Shown: in pieces, positions 26,513 to 34,300 of the stretch
Position numbering within the stretch: position 1 is the stretch's first letter
Layout of the letters: every line of letters starts with the position of its first letter
Assembly (NCBI RefSeq): GCF_014192105.1
Contig: NZ_JACHXK010000021.1
Coordinates: 58,845 to 122,844 of the forward strand
Reading direction: 5' to 3'
Origin: Paenibacillus phyllosphaerae
Lineage (GTDB): Bacteria; Bacillota; Bacilli; Paenibacillales; Paenibacillaceae
Length of the DNA: 64,000 nt
The notes under the pieces: model-generated
Databases searched by the model: none
The model's input: the letters and a program-made list of their open reading frames with translations, nothing else
Told to the model about the DNA's origin: nothing
Translations under genes and position numbers: made by a program

Positions 26513-27298
26513 ATGACAGTGGAACAGGACGCTAAGAAAAAGGAGCTAGTCATCGAGCAGTTTACTCGCAGTAGGGCGGAATATGTCTCAAGCGTCTCTC
26601 ATGCCACAGGCGACGACCTTGATCTATCGGTTGCCTGGCTGCAGCCCGATCAGCATTGGAAGGCGCTTGATATCGCAACTGGAGGGGGGCATGTGGCCAA
26701 GAAGCTCTCGCCTTTGGTCAGAACCGTAGTTGCAGCGGATCTAACTCGCGCGATGTTGGAGACTGCAAGAGCGTTCATTCAGCCTGATTGCAATAACGTC
26801 GAATTTATCGTTTCGGATGCAGAGGATCTTCCATTTCTCGACCGCACTTTCGATCTAGTGACCTGCCGAATTGCGGCACATCATTTTCCGAACCCACAGC
26901 AATTCGTGTGGGAGGCCGCTCGAGTATTGAAGCCTGGCGGCTGCTTCCTGCTCATCGATAATGTTGTTCCCGATAACGAAGCAATCGATAGGTTCGTTAA
27001 CCGGATCGAACTGTTGCGGGATGAGAGTCATGTTCGATGCTGCAGCGTAAGCGAATGGAAGCGGTGGATGTCGCAGGCAGGCTTTGCTATATCGAATGAT
27101 CGGCTTCGCAAGAAGAGCTTCGATTACCCGACCTGGGTAAGAAGAACAACCCGCAGCGAACAACAGGTCCAAGACGTTACGGCTTATATTCAAGCCGGAC
27201 AGGAGGACTTGCAAGCATACATCGGATTGAAGACGAATAACGGCGAGATTCAGCAGATTACGATCGACGAGTGGATGGTCTTGGCGATCCGGGAATAG
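26513..27298 (+). CDS. Class I SAM-dependent methyltransferase (YcgJ-like)
   Basis: A 261-residue methyltransferase of the Methyltransf_11 type. SAM-binding motif I is LDIATGGGHVAKKL (about 51-64), followed by VVAADLTRAML (motif II) and SDAEDLPFLDRTFDLVTCR (motif III), then ARVLKPGGCFLLID. The C-terminal third, with SEWKRWMSQAGF, resembles the Bacillus YcgJ family. ATG 26513 follows GGAGGAGG. The methyl acceptor is unknown. It lies 46 bases after the dehydrogenase gene and may share its transcript. Confidence 0.85.
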   Translation: MTVEQDAKKKELVIEQFTRSRAEYVSSVSHATGDDLDLSVAWLQPDQHWKALDIATGGGHVAKKLSPLVRTVVAADLTRAMLETARAFIQPDCNNVEFIVSDAEDLPFLDRTFDLVTCRIAAHHFPNPQQFVWEAARVLKPGGCFLLIDNVVPDNEAIDRFVNRIELLRDESHVRCCSVSEWKRWMSQAGFAISNDRLRKKSFDYPTWVRRTTRSEQQVQDVTAYIQAGQEDLQAYIGLKTNNGEIQQITIDEWMVLAIRE

Positions 27299-27302
27299 AG
27301 GA

Positions 27303-27337
27303 GGGCTGTATCCATTGAGGGTACAGCCTTTGTTTTT
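27303..27337 (+). terminator. Terminator after the methyltransferase gene
   Basis: GGCTGTATCC pairs with GGGTACAGCC (one mismatch), followed by TTTG and five T. It abuts the left end of repeat copy 2. Confidence 0.75.
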
Positions 27338-27534
27338 CTATATAAGATGAACGCATAAGATTAATCAAGAGAGAAGAAAAAGAGATGAATCTGAAGAAGC
27401 GCCAGCGTTCGCCTTTGTGATCGGATTCCCACCTACGATAATTCATTCAAGGAATCCGGGAACAACAGCGATCGAAAGATCATCACTTTTGCGAAGCGAC
27501 TTGATCGTTAAGTTTTCGAGTTCAACTTATATAG
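27338..27534 (+). repeat. Copy 2 of the ~200-bp intergenic repeat, with well-kept terminal inverted repeats
   Basis: The ends are CTATATAAGATGAAC (27338-27352) and GTTCAACTTATATAG (27520-27534), inverse complements with one mismatch. The internal stem CGGATTCC/GGAATCCG (27422-27429 with 27451-27458) is perfect; one of its pairs is C-G where copy 1 has T-A. GATC-GAAA-GATC (27470-27481) is a tetraloop hairpin. Flanking TTCGC and GCGAAGCG blocks could form a further stem. There is no room for a protein. A MITE-like element or a mobile structured RNA would both fit. Confidence 0.8.
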
Positions 27535-27581
27535 CTCTTTTAATTAGAACGCAACATATACCGGGTTGGAACCGGCAACCT

Positions 27582-28424
27582 TTAACGGGCATGAATCTGC
27601 CGATATTGACTAGGGCTGAGCGACTCATGCTTCTTGAAGACGGAGCAGAAGTAGTTGGCGTCCTCGAAGCCGGTGAGCGCAGCGACTTCCTTCACGTGCA
27701 TCTCGGGATGCTGCAGCAGCAGCTCCTTGCTTTTCTTAATGCGGACGGAATGGATATATTGGAAAATGCGAATGTTGGTCGCCCGCTTGAAGACGTTGCA
27801 TAGATGCTGCGGCGTAACCCCGGTGACCTCGGCCAAGTTATCGAGCGTGAGAGGGCGGCTATAGTGCTGCTCGATGTAATCGAACAACGGCTTCAGCTTG
27901 TAATTGAGGCTCGTGGGACTGTGGTTGGGCAGCACCGAGGCATATTGCACGATATCCGTAAGCAGGGCGTACACGACGCTGGAGCATTGGAGTCCTTGGA
28001 GCGCGACATCCGATTGTCCGATTGACAGCGCTTTACGGATATGGGCCAGGAAGAGATCGGGTCTGGTTAAGTAATACACGCCGGAAGCCGAGATCCCGGC
28101 CGAGCGGTTCAAGAACGCTTCGACCTGATAGCCGTCGAAGACGATCCAGTCCACGATCCACGACGAGGTGATCGCGTAATATTCATGGGCGGCTCCCTTG
28201 AGGAGGAACATCGCCATGCCTTCTTTGACGCGATACGCTTTTCCGCCTAGCAGCAGCTCTCCTTCTCCTTCTACGCATTGAATCCATTGATACAAGTACC
28301 CATTCGGGCGTACGACATGCTCCTGGTTCCACTGCTGTCCGGCTTGAACGAGATAATAGGGCAGCTCCTTGTCCGAATCCGTCATGAGCGGAATGTATCG
28401 TCTCGTCATCATCATCACCTTCAT
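27582..28424 (-). CDS. AraC-family transcriptional regulator, divergent from GH2
   Basis: A 280-residue regulator. The N-terminal cupin domain (about 15-150) includes NGYLYQWIQCVEGEGELLLG and KGAAHEYYAITSSW. The C-terminal double HTH (about 185-280) has NLAEVTGVTPQHLCNVFKRAT and VKEVAALTGFEDANYFCSVFKKHESLSPSQYR, typical of AraC/XylS. The start is among several Met codons (MKVMMMTRR); the first is annotated. It is divergently transcribed from the GH2 beta-galactosidase, with about 125 bases between, so it very probably controls that gene in response to a sugar. Confidence 0.88.
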   Translation of the reverse strand: MKVMMMTRRYIPLMTDSDKELPYYLVQAGQQWNQEHVVRPNGYLYQWIQCVEGEGELLLGGKAYRVKEGMAMFLLKGAAHEYYAITSSWIVDWIVFDGYQVEAFLNRSAGISASGVYYLTRPDLFLAHIRKALSIGQSDVALQGLQCSSVVYALLTDIVQYASVLPNHSPTSLNYKLKPLFDYIEQHYSRPLTLDNLAEVTGVTPQHLCNVFKRATNIRIFQYIHSVRIKKSKELLLQHPEMHVKEVAALTGFEDANYFCSVFKKHESLSPSQYRQIHAR

Positions 28425-28498
28425 ATATTGCTAGGATTCTTAAAATCGTTCGATTGTTGGCCTTATTCACGGCATATACAATTAACAATATAACAAAG

Positions 28499-28512
28499 CT
28501 GTAGCGCTTACA
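28499..28512 (+). promoter_or_regulatory. Weak cre-like site ahead of GH2
   Basis: CTGTAGCGCTTACA keeps the right half of a cre operator (CGCTTACA), but the left half TGTA is shifted by one base. Position upstream of a sugar gene supports it; the match is imperfect. Confidence 0.35.
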
Positions 28513-28549
28513 ACGACAACGATAACCGCTGGGAGGATGTTGATTCAAG

Positions 28550-30862
28550 ATGTGCAGAACCGAGACGCCGCTGATGAAGGGTTGGGAATTTACGCTGAGC
28601 GAGCCGGTAGACGCGAATTTCGAACCGGTCCATCTGCCGCATGACTGGGCCATTACCGCCCCGATCGACCGCAACATGAAGCAGGGAGCAGCGCAAGGTT
28701 TCCGAGACCGGTGGGGCATCGGATGGTACAGGAAAACCATGACCCTGGCAGAGAAGGAAGAAGGCTCCGTCTACCGCCTGCAGTTCGACGGCGTATATGA
28801 GAACAGTACGGTATGGGTGAACGGCACCTTGGTCGGCGGGCGCAAATACGGCTACTCCCGATTCACGCTGGATATTACGGATTGCGTCCATGCAGGAGAC
28901 AATCTGATTCTGGTCAAGGTGGATAACACTTCGTTCCCTGCCGACCGATGGTATTCGGGAGCGGGCATCTACCGCACCGTCAAGCTGCTGACGCTTAAGG
29001 AGAAGCATCTCGACGAGGAAGACATTCAAGTGATATCGGAAGTCCACGGGGACTCGGCGATCGTAACGGTTCATACCGGGGCGGCTTCCTGGGTGAAAGC
29101 ATGCGTAACGAATGAGGACACGCGCTTAACCGCCGAATCCGACAACGGAACGATCCGCCTCGAGATCCCGAATGCGAAGCTATGGAGTCCCGAAGAGCCG
29201 CGTCTGTATCAGTTGGAATTGTCGCTCTATGAGGGAAGCCTGGAGAGTCGGCTCACCGATGTCTATCGGCTGCGGATCGGTATTAGAACGGTCGAGATGG
29301 TCGCCGGCAAAGGCATGTACCTGAACGGCCAGCCGGTCAAGATCAAAGGATTATGCGTGCATCAGGATGCCGGCTCCCTGGGCGTGGCGGTCACGCCCGA
29401 AATCTGGAGGGAACGGTTGCTTGCGTTCAAGCAAATCGGCTGCAATGCCATTCGCATGTCCCACCACATCCCGGCTGCGGAGCTGCTAGATCTGTGCGAC
29501 GAGCTAGGGATGCTGGTTTATGAGGAACCATTCGATAAGTGGACGGGAGGTTCGTACCGAAGATATTTTGAGACGGAATGGCAGCGGGACTTGGCTTGCA
29601 TGGTGCGCAGGGACCGGAATCATCCGTGCATCTTCATGTGGGGCGTGGGCAACGAAGTCGAGAATCAAGGGCAGGCGTCGATGCTGCAGATTCTGAAGAT
29701 GCTGAAGGATCATCTGCTGACGCTGGATACCACCCGCCCCGTCTCGTATGCCATGAACCCGCATTTCAAATACGAGAACAACGTCGATCTGGCAAAAGTG
29801 GAGGACATTCAGCAGTTCGTGGATACGGAGAGCGATACCGAGATCTATGACCTGGGTGACCGGATCGAGCGGATACGCCGCATTGCCGAGATCGTGGATG
29901 TGATCAGTTGCAACTATCAAGAACAATGGTACCCGGCCATCCACGAGGCCATTCCGGACAAATGTATATTGGGCACGGAGACGTACCAATATTTCCGAGG
30001 GCATGCCGATCAGATGCAGAATTTCAGCGAAGAAGTCCCTTGGATGGATGTGGAGCGGCACGACTATGTCATCGGCGGCATGTTGTGGACGGGCATCGAC
30101 TATCTCGGCGAATCGATGGGTTATCCCGCCAAAGGCTGGGCAGGCTCCCTGTTCTGGACGAATCTGGAGCGCAAGCCGTTGTCCTATCTGTATGAGAGCT
30201 ATTGGTCGGAGAAGCCGATGGTCTATATGGCGGCGATGGACTATTCCTTGCAAGACGAAGGGGTTAAGGAGCATTGGGACGCGCCCCGATATGCGAGCCA
30301 TTGGAACTTCCCGCAGTTCAACAAGAGCGTGATTCCGTACATGATCGCCACGAACTGCGAGGAAGTGACGTTGGAGCTGAACGGCAAACGGTTCTATACG
30401 AAGCGGCCTTCGGAATACCCTAACCGGATGATCACCGGATTTGTGCCTTATTTGCCCGGTACGATAACGGTACGAGGATTCAACGGTTCGCAAGAGGTAT
30501 GCTGCTATACGCTTGCAACGGCTGGACCTTCCGCGAGACTCGGGTTCGATACGGAATCGGTCCGGCTGGCGGCGAGGGAAGGCTATCATCAGCTATGGAC
30601 CGTCCGGGCCAAAGATCACGAAGGCATCCCCGTCTTCGGGGAAAGCGCCAAAGTTACCTTCCGCGTCACGGGTCCGGCAGAGATCGTGCGCGTCGATAAC
30701 GGCGACCTCTGTTCCAGCGAGCCTTATGACCGGTATTGGATGCATATGTACCGGGGAGGCGTCAGCGCGGTCATCCGGCTAACCGGTGAAACGGGACGCA
30801 TCGTGCTATCGGCTTACGCAGACGGGATGCAGCCTGCGCAGGTTGTTATTGAGGCGGAATAA
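28550..30862 (+). CDS. GH2 beta-galactosidase-type enzyme
   Basis: A 770-residue retaining GH2 enzyme. Order: sugar-binding sandwich (about 1-160; WYRKTMTL, FDGVYENSTVWVNG), immunoglobulin-like domain (160-260), TIM barrel (260-560) and C-terminal sandwich domains including DUF4982-like sequence. The acid/base is Glu369 in GNEVEN; the nucleophile is probably Glu477 in LGTETYQYF. The short spacing between them is usual for the DUF4982-bearing branch acting on plant or host glycans. No signal peptide. GGGAGG lies 13 bases ahead of ATG 28550, a slightly long gap. It may remove galactose from rhamnogalacturonan side chains. Confidence 0.88.
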   Translation: MCRTETPLMKGWEFTLSEPVDANFEPVHLPHDWAITAPIDRNMKQGAAQGFRDRWGIGWYRKTMTLAEKEEGSVYRLQFDGVYENSTVWVNGTLVGGRKYGYSRFTLDITDCVHAGDNLILVKVDNTSFPADRWYSGAGIYRTVKLLTLKEKHLDEEDIQVISEVHGDSAIVTVHTGAASWVKACVTNEDTRLTAESDNGTIRLEIPNAKLWSPEEPRLYQLELSLYEGSLESRLTDVYRLRIGIRTVEMVAGKGMYLNGQPVKIKGLCVHQDAGSLGVAVTPEIWRERLLAFKQIGCNAIRMSHHIPAAELLDLCDELGMLVYEEPFDKWTGGSYRRYFETEWQRDLACMVRRDRNHPCIFMWGVGNEVENQGQASMLQILKMLKDHLLTLDTTRPVSYAMNPHFKYENNVDLAKVEDIQQFVDTESDTEIYDLGDRIERIRRIAEIVDVISCNYQEQWYPAIHEAIPDKCILGTETYQYFRGHADQMQNFSEEVPWMDVERHDYVIGGMLWTGIDYLGESMGYPAKGWAGSLFWTNLERKPLSYLYESYWSEKPMVYMAAMDYSLQDEGVKEHWDAPRYASHWNFPQFNKSVIPYMIATNCEEVTLELNGKRFYTKRPSEYPNRMITGFVPYLPGTITVRGFNGSQEVCCYTLATAGPSARLGFDTESVRLAAREGYHQLWTVRAKDHEGIPVFGESAKVTFRVTGPAEIVRVDNGDLCSSEPYDRYWMHMYRGGVSAVIRLTGETGRIVLSAYADGMQPAQVVIEAE

Positions 30863-31102
30863 GGACGGATCAATGGTTTCAACCTTGTCTAAGCCGGTTA
30901 ATAGAAGACAAGTGGGAAGTGGTTAAAGAAACACCGTTAGGAAAATGAGACCGAAAGGTCATTCCGAAAGGTTGTTGATTTCCAATGAGCCCAAACTTAC
31001 GAAAGACGAAACGGTCGAGATTTCTTCGATTCTTTTCCGGTAAGGCACCCTAGCAATTGGACGATAGCTTGTTAGTACATGTATGATTACGCTTCCCACC
31101 CA
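30863..31102 (+). other. Gene-free stretch with small GNRA-type hairpins
   Basis: Between the GH2 stop and the terminator at 31103 there is no credible ORF. The stretch contains GACC-GAAA-GGTC (near 30950) followed by CCGAAAGG, which look like tetraloop hairpins. It may be a structured 3' UTR or small RNA; no known family was recognised. Confidence 0.35.
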
Positions 31103-31134
31103 AGCTCCGCGAGTTCGCTCGCGGAGCTTTTTTG
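31103..31134 (+). terminator. Terminator between GH2 and the giant lyase gene
   Basis: AAGCTCCGCGAG, loop TTCG, CTCGCGGAGCTT, then TTTT. The stem is a perfect 12 bp. Confidence 0.92.
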
Positions 31135-31232
31135 TTGTCTGCGTGAATCCAGCGCCAGAATCATTCATGACGGTTTTTTGCACAAACATCTCTGATTTAA
31201 ACATGGGCATTGTCGAAGAGAGAGAGTATATT

Positions 31233-31246
31233 TGTAAGCGTAATCA
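31233..31246 (+). promoter_or_regulatory. cre-like site upstream of the rhamnogalacturonan lyase gene
   Basis: TGTAAGCGTAATCA fits the CcpA consensus TGWNANCGNTNWCA with one mismatch (A at position 10). It lies about 135 bases before the start codon. Confidence 0.45.
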
Positions 31247-31379
31247 TTATTGAACGTAACATCATCCAAGATGGGAGGCGCGAAGTGAATCGTTGTTCGC
31301 GGCGGCTTCGCCTGGCGTAGTCGCTACGATTTGTATCATTTTCGAAATTAGTCATTATTTTACGAGGAGGAATTAAAGT

Positions 31380-34300
31380 ATGGGTACAAGATCTGCATCC
31401 GTCCGTCGAACGATGGTTGCTTCCATATTGTCCTTGTCCATGGCATTCTCGCTGGTCGTCCAGCCGACTCCCGGGCATGCCGCGTCTTCGGACAGCCTGC
31501 CGGCCCGTCAGGCCGAGTATCTGAACCGCGGTCTGGTCGCGGTCCTGACCGATAACGGCGTCTTCTTGAGCTGGCGCTACCTGAATACGGATTCGGACAA
31601 CATCGCATTCAACGTCTATAAGAACGGATATAAGGTGAATGCGGCGCCGATCAGCGACGCGACGAACTACATAGACACGACGGGGGCCGATAGTTCTCAG
31701 TATCAAATTTCCGCCATCGTGAACGGCAAAGAAGAGATGCAGCGGGAGACCGTCTCCGTCTGGCATAACGATTACTTGCCGATCCCGCTGGATAAGCCGG
31801 CCGACGGCCGGACGAAGGACGGCGGCAACTACTCCTACACCGCAAGCGACGCGTCCGTGGCGGACGTGGACGGCGACGGCGAATATGAGATCGTCTTCCT
31901 GTGGAATCCGACCAACGCGAAGGACAATTCGCAAGCCGGCTATACGGGCAATGTCTATATGGATGCCGTGGAACTGGATGGAACGAAGCTGTGGCGCATC
32001 GACCTCGGCGTGAACATCCGTGCCGGCGCGCACTATTCGCCGTTCATGGTGTACGACTTCGATGGCAACGGCACAGCCGAAGTCGTCGTCAAGACGGCGG
32101 ACGGCACGAAAGACGGCAAAGGCACCGTCATCGGCGACGGGTCGAAGGATTATCGCAACGAAGGCGGGTACATCTTGTCGGGACCGGAGTATCTGACGCT
32201 GTTCGACGGCGCAACCGGCGCGGCCCTCACCACCGTGGATTACGTTCCGCCAAGAGGTAATGTAGGCGACTGGGGCGATACTTACGGCAACCGCGTGGAT
32301 CGTTTCCTGGGGGCCGTCGCTTATCTCGACGGGGTGCACCCAAGCGTGGTCATGACCCGCGGTTACTACACGCGTACCGTGCTCGCTGCTTACGATTATG
32401 TCGGCGGTAAGCTGGTGCAGCGCTGGGTGTTCGATTCGAACGAAGCGGGCAAACAGTACGAAGGGCAAGGCAACCATGGTCTGAGCGTACTGGACGTGGA
32501 CGCGGACGGCAAAGACGAGATTATGTTCGGCGCCCTGGCTATCAATGACGACGGCACATTGCTGTACGGCACCGGGCTTGGCCACGGCGACGCTATGCAT
32601 GCAGGCGTGCTGGATCCGAGCAAGGACGGCTACCAAGTTGTGAGCGTGCATGAACATACCAACGCCGAATACGGGCTCGAGATGCGCGATGCGGCAACGG
32701 GCGAGATTCTGTGGGGCGAATATACCGGCATCGACACGGGCCGAGGCATGTCGGCGGATATCGATCCGAACTATCCGGGCTATGAATCGTGGGCTACCAC
32801 CATCGTCGATGGGCAGATGGTTCCGGTAACCAATGCGCATGCAGCCAACGGAGATATTATCTACACCAAGGAAGAAGCGCCGAAGAGCGCCAACTTCGCG
32901 ATCTATTGGGACGGCGATCTTGGCCGCGAGCTGTTCGACCATGTGTGGGACAACAGCACGGGCAAAGGCGTTCCGGTCATTTATAAGTGGGACTACGAGA
33001 ACAAGAAACTGAACGAAATTTTCAGGGCGGCAGGCTCGCTGACCAACAACAGCACCAAGGGCAACCCGGCGATTCAGGCGGATATCCTCGGCGACTGGCG
33101 GGAGGAAGTGCTGTTGCGGAGCGAAGACAGCACGGAATATCGGCTGTATACGACGACCATCCCGAGTTCGTACCGGATTCCGGCGCTGATGCAGGATCCT
33201 GTCTACCGCTTGGGCGTAGCTTGGCAGAACGCAGGGTACAATCAGCCACCGCACACGGGATTCCATATCGGCTACGGCGAGACGGAGTTCCCGCAGGCGA
33301 ATATTGCGCTTACGGGCAGCGCGGAAGCGCCGCAGCCGGTGTATCAATTTGACTTTGGCACGGAAACTGCAACAGGTGCAACCGCTGTGCAGGATACGCA
33401 ATACACGGCAGGCACAGGCTACGGATTCGAGGCTACGAGCGGAATTACTGTGGGCACAAGCACGGTTTCCTTGCCGGCAGATGCCAAATTCGCGGTAGAC
33501 TTGCCGAACGCCAACTATAAGGTAACGCTGAAACTTGGCGCCGAAACGCAAGACTCCAATGTGGGCGTCAAATCCGAGTTCGTTCAGAAGTTGGCGGTAA
33601 CGAATGTGCAACAAGGCGAGCCGCTGACGTATTCCTATGACGTCGCGCTTGTCGACGGTCAGCTGGAATTCATTTTCTCCGGCACCGCGATCAACGTGCA
33701 GGAGATTACGATCGAGAAGTACGCGGACCAAGCAGCCGGCGCTTCGACGACGATCTACATGGCCGGCGATTCGACCATGCAATCGTACAGCGCTATCCAA
33801 GCTCCGCAGGAAGGCTGGGGCCAGCAATTCGGACGTAATTTCGCGCAGGGCGTCGTAGTCGAGAACAACTCGATCGGCGGCCGCAGCAGCAAGTCGTTCA
33901 TGGTCGACGGCCGCTTGGATACGATCTTGCGCGAGATTAAGCCGGGCGATTACTTCTTCATCTCCTTCGGACACAACGATGCGAGCGCGGGCATTCCGGA
34001 GCGTTATGCGTCTCCAGCGGACTACAAAACGTACTTGGCCCGCTATGTGAACGGCGCCAGACAGCGCGGCGCAACGCCGGTCCTGCTTACGCCGGTAGGC
34101 CGCAGAGATTTCAATAACGTTACCCAAGAGTTCAACGTCAGCTTCCCGGAATACGTGCAAGCGGCCAAGGAAGTGGCGTCGGAACTTGATGTGAAGCTGA
34201 TCGATCTGAGCCAGCTGAGCATTGCCCATTACAACAAGATCGGACTCGCGGCTTCGGAGAAGCTGTTCCTGTACGCCAATCCGGGCGAGTACCCGAAATA

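Noticed and set aside
31210..31232. Promoter TTGTCG / TATATT before the lyase gene
   Set aside because: The spacing is only 11 bp, too short for sigma-A.
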